The notes under the pieces are model-generated. The model was not told where the DNA came from and did not search any database. It worked only from the letters and a program-made list of their open reading frames with translations. Positions 37,926 to 50,764 of a DNA stretch of 64,000 bases are shown here, piece after piece. Source of the stretch: Larus michahellis. Lineage: Eukaryota > Chordata > Aves > Charadriiformes > Laridae. The stretch spans positions 10,424,711 through 10,488,710 of the forward strand of contig NC_133910.1 of assembly GCF_964199755.1 (NCBI RefSeq), written 5' to 3'. A program made the translations under genes and the position numbers. Position 1 is the first letter of the stretch, and each line of letters opens with the position of its first letter.

Positions 37926-38160
37926 GCATTTCAAGGAGTTTAATTTAAACTTTATTTATTGCCATCTACTTTTTTCCATAGCAGCCCTTGTCCAATCTTG
38001 CATCTGCACTTGAATTATAAGGGAGAAAGAACTATGATCAGCTTTGACAATTAAAAATCTGTGATGAGCATGCTGTCATTTGGTGATCTACAGTAAGAGC
38101 TGCCTCGCTCTTCGTGGGGAATTGCCTTTGCTTTCAAGAACGAGCTCGTTTATTTGAATG
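37926..38160. promoter_or_regulatory. AT-rich island, candidate conserved non-coding element
   Basis: An abrupt AT-rich stretch inside GC-rich DNA, with AATTTAAA, TTTATTTATT and TTTATTTGAATGC. It looks like a conserved enhancer block; conservation cannot be tested here. Confidence 0.35.
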
Positions 38161-38547
38161 CTCAGCTCCGAATTGAGGAGTTTCACTCTGGCTTTGGAAG
38201 CGTTGGAGAAGTGATGCTGGAAAGCGGATTTGCCGTCAGTGTCGGAGCATCGTTCCGCTCTCGCTCAGCTCTGCGGCACCCAGCGAGTCGCGTTCCTCAC
38301 TGCCAGAGCCGGGCACCCTCCGGGGGACGTGGTTAATCCCTGGACCCCTGGATCGTAGGGGGTTACAACAAAATAGCCCTGCTCTTAGTCTGAACAAATA
38401 ACACGGACTGCAATTGAAACCTTATTAAATAACCTTTAGGGCTAGCTCTCTTTCTATGCTGAGCTTCTGACTAACATCCGAGAGCTTTAAGGCAAGTCTG
38501 GGTTTTGGTTTTAACAACAAAGAGCTGTGAGTAGCTGCATTCTCAGT

Positions 38548-38571
38548 AAAAAAAAAAAAAAAAAAAAAAAA
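38548..38571. repeat. poly(A) run
   Basis: Twenty-four consecutive A residues, followed by CC and a further A run. Confidence 0.95.
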
Positions 38572-39553
38572 CCAAAAAAAACCTCCTGTGGGAAATTTCT
38601 GGTTTATGATGATGATGTTTGGTGTTTTCAACCAAAACCCCACAAATCCAAGCACTGATTAATCTGTTTTTCAGCATCTCCAAGTGAAAGTTATAGCAAA
38701 TTGAGCAAAAAATGTGTTTTGACTCAAGTTTCACGTGACCAGCTGAAATGCTGAAATACTGCAAAGCTGAAATCCGGGGCAAAAGTGATTGGGATTTTTT
38801 TGTATGTCCTAAAACCCCTTTTTTCCCCGAAGATGTTTTGGTTTAGCCTCCTGCCTGCAGGGACAGGGCGCTCAGGGCGGCACAGCCTGTCGGAGGGCGC
38901 GGGCTGTCGAGACGCCGTGGCTGTGGAGCGGGTGCCCCATCTGCCAGAGGCCCGTTTGCTCCGTGGGGGCTGTGCGCTGGGATGCTCTTCCCCAGGCCCT
39001 ATGGACTGTGTAGGCAGTGCTGCCCCACGGCTCCTGGGGGACGTGGCTGCTGTGGGGGACACGCAGTTCCAGGGGGTCACGTTTCAGCAGCTCCTGTGCA
39101 ATCTCGAAGGCAGTGGGACACACACCTCTGCCTTGGTGAGGGTTACGGCGCCCGCAGAGAGGGAGAGCATCGCTGCGGTGGACACGGGACCGACGCAATT
39201 CCTCCGTGTGCTGCAGAGGTGCTGGGTAGATGAGAGGCGGCATTTGAGCTCCTAAATCCTGCAGAAATCTCAGAAGTTAGGTGTCCACATCTGCCCCTGG
39301 TCTCTGCTCAGCCAGGCTCAACTTGTCTCCCTCTTGCCCTCTGGTTGTTCCTCCGTGGGGTGAAATGGATAAAGTATTTCTCTTTGCCTGACTTCCCAGG
39401 AGCGCTGCGCGTCAGCATCCTCCCGCTCGCTCGCTGCGTTCCAGCGGGGTGAGGGCCCTCTGCTCACCCTGCCCCAGCCGCGCACCGCTGAGCTCCTGCT
39501 TTTCTCTGGGTTTATTTCTGCCTTCCTTACCTTCACTTCACCTTAAGCACACC

Positions 39554-39572
39554 AAAAAAAAAAAAAAAAAAA
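39554..39572. repeat. poly(A) run
   Basis: Nineteen consecutive A residues at the left edge of the AT-rich island that follows. Confidence 0.95.
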
Positions 39573-39790
39573 TCATCAGCACTACCCAGATAAATCCATC
39601 TGGTCCCTGTCTCAGCCTCATTTAACCTCCCATTGAAGAGAGTGTATCACATGGTATTCAGCTGAAACCTATTACCTCGCATGCCCGAGCATATCATATT
39701 GAATTACCTTCACCCACAGGCCTGGAGTGTTTGCTAATAGCTAATGGCATCTTTTTAAGTTTGAGGTGATTTATTTGAATGCGCTTCTAT
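39573..39790. promoter_or_regulatory. AT-rich island, candidate conserved non-coding element
   Basis: A low-CpG, AT-rich block that ends in TTTATTTGAATGC, the same 13-mer as in the island at 37926-38160. Regulatory function is inferred from composition only. Confidence 0.35.
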
Positions 39791-42700
39791 TCCGTAGTGC
39801 AGCGGGGAGGCGCCTTGGTGTTTCCAGCGGAGCGCAGTGCGGGAGCGCCGGGCACCGGCCCTTCCCAGTATTCCCATTCCTCGCCACTGGTCCCACACAA
39901 ATCAAGCCTCGGTAACTGGGGGCGGCTGCTCCTGGCTGCAGACAGTGGGGGGGTACGGGAGGGCTCAGTGCTCTCTGCCTGTTGTCACCGTCCTCGGGAT
40001 CCAGGGAGCATGCAGCAAACCCAAACCCGTGGGGTACGGAGTTCCCAGGAAGGAGGGGGGAGCCATGGACGACCCCCGCCTCACCTGCACGCCGTCCCGG
40101 ACCCCGGCCTCAGCCCGCGCCCTGGGAGATGGTCGTTTCTTGCAGTTCTGATGGCAGAAGCAAGTTCGCTCATGTCATTGCTGATTTTTGAGAATTGACT
40201 GCAGAAGTGGGGTAGAACTGGTATGAAATTGCTGTAAAGGACAAAATCAAAAGCCTGTTATGGCGATGTGATGCAATTTTCCCTCGTGTTCCTCCTCCTC
40301 GTCAGTGGAAGTATAAAAGCCCTTCTGCGGGTCAGGGTCAGATGCGCTAACGAAGAAGCAGCAGCCGAGCCCTGGGTCTGGGGCGTGAGCAGCCGTTCTG
40401 GGGACACCAGACACAAGGATCCGAACCACGCAGAAGCTCTGGCAGCGGTTCGGGAAGGGGATTTGGGGCTTTCAATAACTGGGTGGTTTCCATCCTGCTG
40501 CAGAAGCCGCCTCCAGCGTGCCCGTGGCTCCCAGCCAGCCGCTGCTGGCCAGTAGCCCGAGGACAAAGCGCCGGCTATGGGCTGTCTTGTGAAGGAAGGA
40601 ACAGGGCTGTGGCACTGGAAACCTCCAGGCCGATTTCTTACCAGCTCAGCGAGGTTTCTGTTAAAAATCAACCCATTCAACCCCTCATTGAACTGTTTGA
40701 TCCTTGCGAGGTTGGTCTGGCCACAGCCGAGCCCCAGCAGCACTGCGTACGTGCGCAGACGCGCTGCCCGTCACGCGCGGCGCGGAGGGATGGGGAGCAG
40801 CATCTTCACGCCCCTCCAGCTCCCCGAAGCCCACGGCAGCGTGGCAGGGGGTTGCGCTGGCATAGGGTGCCATCTCCCTGCCCGTGGGGCTGAGGACTCG
40901 CAGGGACCCCAGGAGAAAGTGGGAATGCGAGGAGAAAGTAGGAATGCCAGGTACAGACGCAGCCCCAGCTGCCTGATGTGCGGTTTGCAGAGCGAGGGTT
41001 GAGCCCCGCCTTTGTCTCCTCACCCCCCAGCGCACCGCTGTCCTGGCCCAGGGGGTGAGGGAGACCGTGGCTTCCAGGGGGAAAAGCAGCGACTGTAATA
41101 AACCAGTCAGGCAGCGTGGGACCTCTGGTAGTCAGGCTTCATTCCTTGAAGATGCGGCACAAAAATCAAATGGTCGAGGTTATTCAATTATCGCTCCTAG
41201 CAGCAAAGGGGAAATCTGATAATGCGACAGGGCTGCATCAGTATTATTTCTGTGAAGAGGAGCTGGGCTTGCCGTCAGGCGGGAAGCGGCAGAAATCCTA
41301 CAGGTGTCCAAGTCCTTCTCTCTCTTCCCTCACCTCCTTTTTTAATAACCGAATAACCTGATACGATGTCTCTGCAAGATCAGTAACAGTGCAGGGCATA
41401 TAATGACAACTGGAAAGCGCTTCTCTCTGAGTGAAGGGGGTTTGTCTCAAACCAGAGCCCGTGAGCAGCTTCCATCCTAACGCAGCCGGGGCGGCTGGCG
41501 AAGGAAGGCAGCGAGCAGCCCCCCCCCGTAACTCATCTGCTCTTTCTCTGTTAACGTTGGTCTTAATTGGCATTTCAGGGTAGTGTTTGGCTCCCATTCA
41601 GCAGCCCGTGTGCTCCTCCACGTCCTACGCAGAGCTGGGGTTTGCCCCCGTGCGGGGACGGGCAGCGCTGGCCGGGAGCCCCCAGCCTTCACCGTCCTGC
41701 CCCAGCGCTGGGAGCGGGGTTTGGCGGTGGGTGTTGTCTCCTCTGGCGCTCAGGGAGCTCTGACGCCTTGGCCGTGCAAAGAGAGGAGAACCGGGCTGTG
41801 CGAGAGCTGCTGATGGCGGGGAAGGAAGCAGTGCCGGCGTGGGGGGCCCTGCTGCCGCCCGTCCCTCCGGGTCGTGGGTTGGTAAGTGTAGCCCCACATC
41901 CAGCACGGGGCTGGTCTCTGCGGCCAGCTCTGCTGCTCAGCGCGGGTTATCTGCTCATCACGGGGCGGGTCGGAGCCTCTCTACGTCTCATCCATGCTGG
42001 GGACAGCGTTCGTGAACCTTTGTCACCTTCTGCTGCTCCCAGGCCGTGCCGCGCGGCCCCTGCATGCGGTGCTTCGGCAGCGGCTGCGGCTTTGTGCCAG
42101 CTGTAGCCATTCCCCGGTGCTCGTGTCGGCATGTGTGGCCGAGACGTGGGCTCCTCAGGGGGACACTCCAGCGGCGGCAGCAAAGGCAGAGGGGGCACCG
42201 TGTGGAGGCAGCGCTTGAAGCGGCTGCGGGGAGCCGGCAGCATCAAACAGTGACTCTGCAATATTTATGTGCCCAGCGCCATTGTGCTGGCTGCCAGCGC
42301 CGGGGAGAGGAGGCGCATTAGGGAACGTTACGCATAACATTTCACACTTCTTTGCAGAGTAACGTTAATTACACCTGCTACAAGCTAATCTGCTGTGTGT
42401 TCTGTGTCCTCTCCCCTCCCTTCCCCAGGGACCCAAAGGACCAAGGAGGTCACCTCCCGCCCCAGCGACTCGGTGCAGCCACCGTCGACGGGAGCAGAGC
42501 ACCCGCTGCCCGGCAGGGAGCCAGGCCGAAGGAGCAGGACAGGGGGGTTGTCGCGAACCAGAGGGGATGGATGTCACCTTGCAGAAACCTTGTGCCCATC
42601 CTTTGTCCGTGCAGGTGAGCGCTGGAAGGTTAAAAGCAAGGGGATTTTGTTTGTCCCCGAGCCCTGCAGTCGGGGTGGGTGGTTGTTCTTCCCCAGCACT

Positions 42701-42869
42701 TACGTTCGTCTCTTCCCGCTGCGGTGGCCACACGGTGCTGGGCTGGTTCTTGCCACAGCGGGTCAGGTCAGAGCATCTGACCGTCTCCATCCCCCCTCGG
42801 CTGCGGGCTGCGGTGCCGGACGTGGGGGAGTGTGGGCAGTCGATAGACACGGATAAAATGAAGTTGTGA

Positions 42870-42970
42870 ACAGCAGCAGGAGCTGAAATAGCAACATCAA
42901 TAGCAGTTTCCAGATAATGATCTAATTAGCACAAACAACAAGTTTCCACTAATGACTCTTGTTCTTCCAG
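42870..42970. promoter_or_regulatory. AT-rich island with homeodomain cores
   Basis: Contains GATAATGATCTAATTAGC and CCACTAATGAC, a dense set of TAAT cores within GC-rich flanks. A candidate enhancer. Confidence 0.35.
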
Positions 42971-45442
42971 CCCCTTCCTTTCTGCTCGCCTGTCGTTATT
43001 GACTGCTCTGGCGGGGAGCGGCTGTGCTCCCCCGTCTCTGGGGCCGGGGCTTTGGGGTGCTGTTTCCTGGCTGGGTTTGAGCTGCTTCCCCGGAGGATGT
43101 TTGCTCTGCAGCTTGGGCCGACACGCGGGGGACGGCCGCGCACAGAAGGGGAGGGAGGAAAATGGGCTGTTCAGCCTGGGTGGCTCGCTGGAGGCCTTGG
43201 GAAAGTTGTGCTCCCACTGCATGTCCACAGTTGTACAAACGAGGATGCTGACGTCCAGCCGCTGCAGCGAGGGCGCGGGCTGACTGCTCGTGAAGGGCTT
43301 GGGAAGCTGTGAGCGAAGGATGCTTGACGGGAGCAAAGATTAGGGATTATTATCGGAGGAGCAGAAACAAGCTGTTTCTGTCCGTGCCCTCCCTAGCTAT
43401 GAGCCTCCTCTCTGCTTCTCTCCCGCTGAAACAGAAAGGCTCTTTCTCACCATTAAGGCCCCAGATGGACACGTATTGCCTTAACGCTGTCATTTCCCCA
43501 GTTGTTGGTGGCCACCATGCTGGCTGCGGCTTGGTCCTTAGTTGCCTGGTGGGCAGGACCCTCACATTTGCCCCTTTCAAAGGGGCTGGAAGCCTGCGGC
43601 TCCCCCGGGTTGGAGATGGTCAGAGGCGTTGGCCGAGGGGATCTGATCCTGGGCGGCTGCTCATTCCCGGGATGTGCAGGGCACGGCCACAACCTGCGCA
43701 GACGGGGCTCGCCCGGATGGGAGGTGGGAGAGTCTCTGCCCTGTCCCTCGGCAGCGGTGGGATCCTGACGAGCGAGACTGGCGATGAAAAGCTGTGTTAC
43801 GGTCTCAAGGCTTTGCGTCTGTAAAGGCTGGCCGGGCGGCACTCTGCTGGGCCGGGCTCAGCCCCGTGTCCCCAGGTCGGAGACCTCGCGCTGCCGGTTG
43901 CTGCTGTGGCATTTTGCTTCATGTCCTCCCCAGGGCGATGATGGGGGGGGGACCACGGCCGGGCAAAGGCTCTGCGGAAGGTGCTGACGGGCGTCATGAG
44001 CTGCCCACAGTCTGGTGACTCTCACTTACCAAACTCCACACAAGCCCTTTAAGAGTGCAATTACTAGAGCATCATTATTGCTGATGAGTCTTGGGCTAAA
44101 ACGACTCTCCAGATGAAACAACCTCAAACAAACACGTCCGCGATCCCCAGCCTCCCGCCCCCATATTCCCATTGCTGTTCTGGCTGCTGATCTGCAGCCC
44201 AGTCCCGCTTCTCCCATCGTTGCCCCCCTGTCTGTGCTGGAACCTGCTGGGAGCGGCCACAGACGGGCTCCGGCGGCTCCAAGGTTGGAAGCTGTCAAAT
44301 GCACGGAGATGTTCCGGGTATTTTCATCTGAGAATTCAGCTCTGCTCTAATGAAGCCGCAACAGCCCGCTGAAGAGGTTTTATTCAAATCAAGGCGTTAC
44401 TGACTAATCCCCCCTTGCAGCAGCTTCTGAGATGCCCCGTGTTTCCTGGGCTGCTTTTTCTTTCTTTCTCACAACCTTCAAACTCGACAAGGTTAAACTT
44501 GGAGGCACAAGAGCTCCCCAGCCCCGTCTGGCAACACCGAGGTGTGGAGACATGGGCTGGTGGAGCCGGCGGGACCGTCCCGAGGGCTGTCACTGCAGTG
44601 CCCAGCGGCAGGCAGGGGGTTGATGCTCCGGTGACCTGCAGTGGGGACCAAAGGTTCAAGCCTCCCCCAAAGCACAGTTTTGGTGCCCCGGAGCGTCACG
44701 AGGAGGGATCGGGTACTTGGGTGCAGACGTGTGGTGTGGAGGATGCTCGGGGCCGTCGCAGCCGTGGTGGGAAGGGCAGCAGGAGCGACGCCGGGGAGGT
44801 GCTGGAAGAGTGGCTGCCCAGGGACCTTCACCTGGAGGCGGCACAGGAGGGGTGGGAGAGCGGGACAGGCTGTGTTGGCACCCCTGGAATGGAAACGCTG
44901 CCTTTTGTGCAGCCCTGACCAGGGCCAAGGGGCTCCTGCCCAAAGGGACGGGTGCGGTTAAACGCAGGTGACTCTGTGAAACGCTGCAGGGGGCCAGGAA
45001 GGGTCTTGGCGGGAGGGGGTGGGGGAGACAGGACTTGGTGGGAGGATTTTAGCCTGGGTGGCTTTTGCCTTCCCTTCTCGGGCAGCTGCTGGTTCCTGGC
45101 GGCAGCAGCAGGTTGTCCTGGCTGGCTCGCTCCTGCGGCTGGCAGCCAGCACAGCCCGGCCACCAGCCCAGGACCAGGGCTGCTGTCTGGGCACGGCAAC
45201 GGCCACGGGCCTTCTCCACATCCTGACGCAGCCAGCCTGTCTTCCCCCTCTCTCAGAGGAGCTAATTATGGTGATGTTAATGAGGCAGAGGTTCTGTTGC
45301 TGCCCAGGGTTTTAATGACCCTCCTCCAAGTTTTCTGCCGCTTTTTCTGGCGAGACAGAAGACGGGCGGTTTGGAGGGAGCGATGGGCAGTGGGGACCCT
45401 GCCCACAGTCCCCCTCATCCCATGGCTCCCCTCCCTGACCCA

Positions 45443-45581
45443 GAGTCCCTCCCCAGCTTTCCTGGAGCCCCTTTAGGGACTGGAAGGGGCTTGAAGGTCT
45501 CCCCGGAGCCTTCTCTTCTCCAGGCTGAACCCCCCCAGCTCTCCCAGCCTGTCCTCCCAGCAGAGGGGCTCCAGCCCATTT
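45443..45581 (-). mobile_element. CR1 LINE internal fragment
   Basis: The + strand reads GGTCTCCCCGGAGCCTTC, then TCTTCTCCAGGCTGAAC, then CAGCCTGTCCTCCCAGCAGA. This is the well-known internal part of the 3' region of avian CR1 in reverse complement, starting at TCCCTCCCCAGCTTTCCTG. The terminal octamer end is missing, so it is truncated at both sides. It lies about 370 bp beyond the inferred DAB2IP transcript end. Confidence 0.9.
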
Positions 45582-45948
45582 GCTGGTACCTCCCACAGCG
45601 TCTTCCCCTTCTGGCCACTACCGCTGCCGTGAACGTGCCCAGAGCAGGGATGTGGCTCTCAGCCAAGCCCTGGGGGCTGCTGGCCCTTGGAGCTGCTTGT
45701 CCCGTTCGTCTCTCCCAGTGCCCAGCGCTCCCCAAAGCCGGGCGACGGGCGCTGGCTGGGAAGGAGGTGGTCGGCCAGGCCACGGCTGAAACGCCACTGG
45801 GAGAAACTTTTTACATGATCTGTTTGGGGGGGACAGACGGGACAAATACTCGCGTGTGCACGTGGCCAGCGTGTGGCAGGATGCTCTAGAAACCGGCAAT
45901 GACTGAGCAGAGGTGCTGGAGCACTTGTGTAAAATATCTAAATAAATC

Positions 45949-45954
45949 TTTAAT
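45949..45954 (-). promoter_or_regulatory. DAB2IP: candidate distal poly(A) signal ATTAAA
   Basis: On the - strand the context is AGAAATATTAAAGATTTATT, AU-rich, consistent with the end of a long 3'UTR. Cleavage would be near 45930. Confidence 0.45.
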
Positions 45955-47596
45955 ATTTCTAATTGCAAATGTACATAAATTGCACGGCCACATCATTTCT
46001 TTAAACACCAACAACTTTCTCTGTACATTATTACATAGTTTAAAAGGAGCTGAAGGAGATTCAGCAAACACTTCCACTTTGCTTCTTTTTTGTTTTTAAA
46101 CATACTTACAAAAAAAGATTTGCTTTTCTTTATAAGAGGATATAAAACATAGCGACTGCTTATCAGGAACAAGTATCAGCCTAAGCAGATATACAGAGAG
46201 AGGTATATCTTAAGACACAGTGATGTATGATAAAGGAATATGTGAACATGGAGACTGCACTCTGGGGTACTGGTGGCTGACGCAGAACCACACGGCATTT
46301 ACAGCAATGTCACAGCTCAGGTGAGCCGTGAGAGTCAACGCTTGAACGTGACGCCCTTTTTCAAAGCGTGGTGGTTTCTGAATGTTGTGCAACGCCCTCA
46401 AGATTGGATTTGGTTTCTAAAGCCCGTGAGCTGCACGTCGGCGTGCTGCTGTCGTCCTCCCTCTCCCCCCAGCTGTGATTTTCCCCAAGGAAAAAAGAAA
46501 AAGGCAACAGTTTTCCATGCATGGTCAGAGCAGGGCTTGGTGCCGCTCGGAGCAGGGCAGGTGCCACACGTCCAAGCCTCGTGGCTACACAGTCGCCTCC
46601 GAACTTGCCCTGAAGAGTCAGAGACGGGCCACGGCCCTTCCTGGGGCCAGCTAAGGGGTCTTCTGGTGGCCATGAGGCCACTCGGACCCAGAACTGGCCA
46701 GGCTGGAGGCCTGGCTTGCTCTGGCCAGCCTTTGGGGACGAGGTTGACCCCGGCAGTCACTGCGGGCGGGAGGAGGGAGCGCTGCCGGGCTGCCCACCCC
46801 TGGGACAGCCTCACAGTTCTTCCCTTTGGACTTTCTGCTTGGTGCTCTCTGGGCAAAGCTACACGTCAGGGACGGGGCTGGTGACAGGTGCTGCTGCCTC
46901 AAAGGTGTCTCCCGGGGGCTGCCACCCCCCACTTCCCGGGATGGCCGGGGACGAGCCCCCTGCAGAGCAAAGCCCAGCCACACGTCGTGGCCATCCTGGC
47001 TGAACACACCAGTGCATTTTCCACCTCCTGGGACTAAAAATCCTCTCCTTGTTCATCACAGGACAGACCTCGGTATGTTTCCTATTGCAGCTGGGTATGG
47101 ACATGGTAACTGTGAGGCGCCTACGAGTGCTCTGAACTATGGGAATGATTGATTACTTGCTGATTGCTTTCCCAGGAGAGCCTGCGATGCCTCTCTCGGG
47201 TCCACCAAGTCCCTTCTCCCTTTAGGAATCTTTGTAGTAGCAGAACCTGTGTCCTGCACCCTCCGGGGCTGGCTGCCCGGCCGCAGGGTTCCGCGTGTTC
47301 TCACAGTGCAATCAGTGCTTTACAACTGCAAAAGCAGAAAACAAAACCAACCAGACTCAAATGACAATGCCGAGTGACGCAGGACTCTTTGGATGGCGGC
47401 AGGATTTGCTTAAACTGGTGCAAAAGGGGCTGGTGACTACGCTGTAGTGTTAGTTGGCATGGGGAAGGATGTCGGTCCCTCCAGTCTTTTGGCACTGAAG
47501 CCATAATCCCTGTCCCAAACGATGATACTTACATCCGCACAGACCTTGGGATACCCTTCAGTCCATTTCATCCCCCTTCACACAAAAAGTCGCGTG

Positions 47597-47614
47597 TTTT
47601 TTTTTTTTTTTTTT
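47597..47614. repeat. poly(T) run
   Basis: Eighteen T residues on the + strand, poly(A) within the DAB2IP 3'UTR sense. Confidence 0.95.
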
Positions 47615-48166
47615 CCCCCGAAATGCTCACTACAGTTTGACGAAACCCCAAATCAAAACTCTTAGAACAGAATCGTTGAGGTGGCCCAACCCCAAATGTG
47701 GATCCCGGGCTCCTCTGCCTTCCCCTTTCCGCAGGTGCCCAAAGGGAGGAGGCTCAAATCACAACCTGCGCCTGGATCCGCATTTGCGAGCTGGGGTCCA
47801 CCTCTCCGGAACAGCAGTGAGATACAGCCAAATCCTGACCGAATAAGCAGCACCAGAAGTAAGTTACTATATACAACCGTTAGTGAGATAGATACGTTAC
47901 AGTAAACACTGAAAACATTTACAAAAAAAAAAATATTAAGACTCGTATTAAGATAAAAATCTGAGTGTGTCTTCATTTTGTTTACACCTTGACGAGTTTG
48001 CACTAGAACAGCCTCTTACTGTAGAAAGCGCAAGACCGAAAGAAAAGAAAAGGGAGCCGCTCACAAAACCGCTGGGGACGGCGGTGGTCGCTCTGCTCTG
48101 GGGCATGGCTGCGCCGCGCCGGGCCGGCATGGGCGACCGGGCCGGGCGCTCGCTGGCTCCCTCACG

Positions 48167-48190
48167 CACGCACACACACACACACACACA
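48167..48190. repeat. (CA)n microsatellite
   Basis: About ten CA units after an ACGCACG start. It is a TG repeat in the DAB2IP sense strand. Confidence 0.95.
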
Positions 48191-49250
48191 AACGTACAGT
48201 TTATAAATAACAGAAACACGAACTGAAGTAACAGAACTGAACTCAGCCTGGATCTTACCACCAACCCCCGCGGGGGCAGGGTCAGCTCCAGTTGTTGAGG
48301 GGAAGGAGACGAGGGGAGGGCCGGGGGGGGGATCACTACTGCAACCAGACTTTGTCCTGATTTGAATTTCTTTTCATACTGGCTCAGGAAACTAAGCAAC
48401 AGCTCCAGAAGGTGTTGGCACTGGAACTTCTAAGATTTTTTTAATAACTCGCTGTGGAAGGATTTAAGCGTTCCTGCTCTTTCAGCGGAACGGCGCGTGT
48501 TCGATAATTTGCGCGTTTGAGGTTAAAGCAGGAGTTTCTGACAGATCAGGGCTGGGGGGGGGGGAGCAGTGCCTTGAATTGTGGCTGAGGAGAAGATAAA
48601 GACGTACTGTGCTTAGCTCCGGTACTAAACAATCGTTTGGTGGGTGTTTCTTTTGTCCGGCTCTTACGGAGAGCACTGACTGCATCCCGGAATTACTTCG
48701 GTGTATGAATGGAAACACGTTGCTGGTGGCGCGCCCGCCCCCGTGCCCTGCTATAGCGTTTCCATCCCGCTATGTTACTTCTCTCTTGAAAAACTTCCAT
48801 CTCTCGCGACACAAGTATTTTGGAACTCAAACACAATCAGCTCTAAACGCACATCTCAGGGCAACAGCGGCTTAAAATAGTCTTTTTTGCAGGGTTATAA
48901 TGTATTTGACTGAGACAATGGCAGACGGAAGTGTACGTACCCAACGCTTCACCGTACCCTGTGTATTCCTAACCTGTCTGGGTCTTTCTCCAGTTGTAAC
49001 CTTGTCAGTTTTGTGAGGTTCTTCAAAGCCATCTGTGCTAGTCTCCGAAATTCAAAGGTGACTGTACTTGTCATAAATACTTAGACATTACTTTCCTCTG
49101 AGGAGCTCCGTTTGGGGTCTGCTGTGCGACTGCACCGCTCTGCAGGCGTTGGCGGGGTGTGGAGACCTCAGGGCAACACGTTCGCTCCTCCGGGGACCGA
49201 GCCGCACTGGGCTTGGCCCAGGGCTTCCAGGGAACAGAAAAACGTTTGGC

Positions 49251-49265
49251 GGGGGGGGGGGGGGG
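49251..49265. repeat. poly(G) run
   Basis: Fifteen consecutive G, followed by AGGGCGGGG. This is C-rich in the DAB2IP transcript and can form a quadruplex on the + strand. Confidence 0.95.
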
Positions 49266-50212
49266 AGGGCGGGGAAAGCAGCTTTAATTTTGAAAACAAC
49301 TGCGTGTGGAAGAATGCTGTTAATGAGCCTTACGGCAATGCGGAGCCTACTGGCAAAGTGTCCTGCTCAGGCAGCCTGGGTAGTGTGAGGCTGGAGACGG
49401 TACCTAAGCTGTGCGGAGCCCAGGGAACATCCTAGTGCCTTTGACTGTACATTTACACATGGCAGGAGGAGCTAGGACAGGCGTTGAGCAGTGTATTTAA
49501 CTTTAGTGGGAGAAATAGGCAGATGTCCTGTACACTGTACACTGTCATCCGTATCTCAGAGAGATCTCTCTGGCTCTCGGTACGAGTGACCTGCTCTGAG
49601 AGTGGGAGTCGTGAAGGACTAACTTTTTTTTAGAAAAAAAAACACACCACAAACCAACAAACACACCGTGGCGGCAGGTCAGCGGCACAATCCCCCGTTA
49701 AGGAGGTGACCCCTCCGCTGAGCACAACGTGTCTGAATGTGCCGAATCTGCGTGTTTCAGCAGTTAGGAAAGTCTAATCCTGGCTTATGCCTGCACAGTG
49801 CTCCTGACAAGGGGGCTTTCGGTGGTGGCTGCTGTTCTTGTTGGTTACTCCCTTATGACCATGTTTTACATTCTTCGAGCCGGTTAATTTCCATGCAGTG
49901 CTCATTCCCAATTTAAAGAGGACAGTATTCCAGAAAATGGGATCTTTTTTTTTCTAATGCATACTGTGAAAGAAAAGAAATACAATTACCGATCTTCATG
50001 GTTCTTCAGGGCTTTTTCTTGTTTCTTTGTCTGTTTTTCTCCCCAGCAATAGTAAAAATCTTGGCACAGAGCATTACATCCCCACAACGAACCCTTTCTC
50101 ACACAAGAAGCTGGCCGTTCCGCGTAGCCCCTCACTCCCCCTCTACCACAACGGGCACCAGAAATCCAGCCCCGGTACCTGGGGCACAGCTCAGGGCCAA
50201 GCTCAGACAAGA

Positions 50213-50218
50213 TTTATT
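50213..50218 (-). promoter_or_regulatory. DAB2IP: candidate proximal poly(A) signal AATAAA
   Basis: A canonical hexamer on the - strand, about 910 bases after the DAB2IP stop. Confidence 0.4.
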
Positions 50219-50758
50219 TTATTCTGTGGCTAGAAGTGCTGGGGGGGACACAGTGCCCTGCGGGCTATTGCTTACAAAGACTCTTCCCCATTACTTGTGA
50301 GCGAGCAGAGGCTGGAGAGAGGACTCGGGAGGTCATTCACCAGGTTGCCAGCTCCTCCCTCCAGGTGTGCCAGAGCCACGGGCTTGCTCTGCTCCCCCGG
50401 CTGCCCGGGACCCCCAGCAGCCCCAGTCGTGCCCTCCTCCGCTGCCCTGGTTCCCCACGCAGCACCCCTCTGGCTACCGCATCGCACACAGCGTGCGCCC
50501 TGACCTTTCATCTGGACTGTGCTCCCTACATGGGCGGAGTTAATTAAACACTAATTAGCTGCGTAAATGCCCTGTGGGCAGTCACCCGCTGTAGGAGTCA
50601 GCGGCCTCACAAAAGCCAAGCTGGGCTGGGGCTTTGCTTCGGGGGAGTTGGGAGGAGCGGGCCAAGCTGTGCTGCCATCCCTCCTACGGCTGCATCCAGC
50701 AGCACACTTTAACTGGACTTACTGGGCCACTGCCCGCTGCAGGCTCTGCCCAGCTCCC

Positions 50759-50764
50759 TTTATT
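50759..50764 (-). promoter_or_regulatory. DAB2IP: candidate proximal poly(A) signal AATAAA
   Basis: A canonical hexamer on the - strand, about 370 bases after the DAB2IP stop. If used it would give a very short 3'UTR. Confidence 0.35.

Larger units (their letters stand above)
33600..45440. other. GC-rich intergenic spacer between convergent genes
   Basis: Many open frames of 60 to 230 codons occur on both strands, but they overlap each other freely, lack any recognisable domain, and follow from the high GC content (stop codons are AT-rich). I therefore call no gene. The spacer holds a G-rich minisatellite-like stretch (35211-35270), a polypyrimidine tract (about 35650-35780), poly(A) runs (38548-38571, 39554-39572) and several AT-rich islands listed separately. 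An undetected lncRNA cannot be excluded. Confidence 0.6.

Noticed and set aside
38548..39572. two poly(A) runs as ends of processed pseudogenes
   Set aside because: No gene-like sequence and no target-site duplication could be seen next to either run.
46273..46884. 203-codon open frame on the + strand
   Set aside because: Lies antisense in the inferred DAB2IP 3'UTR; no family resemblance and no splice context.
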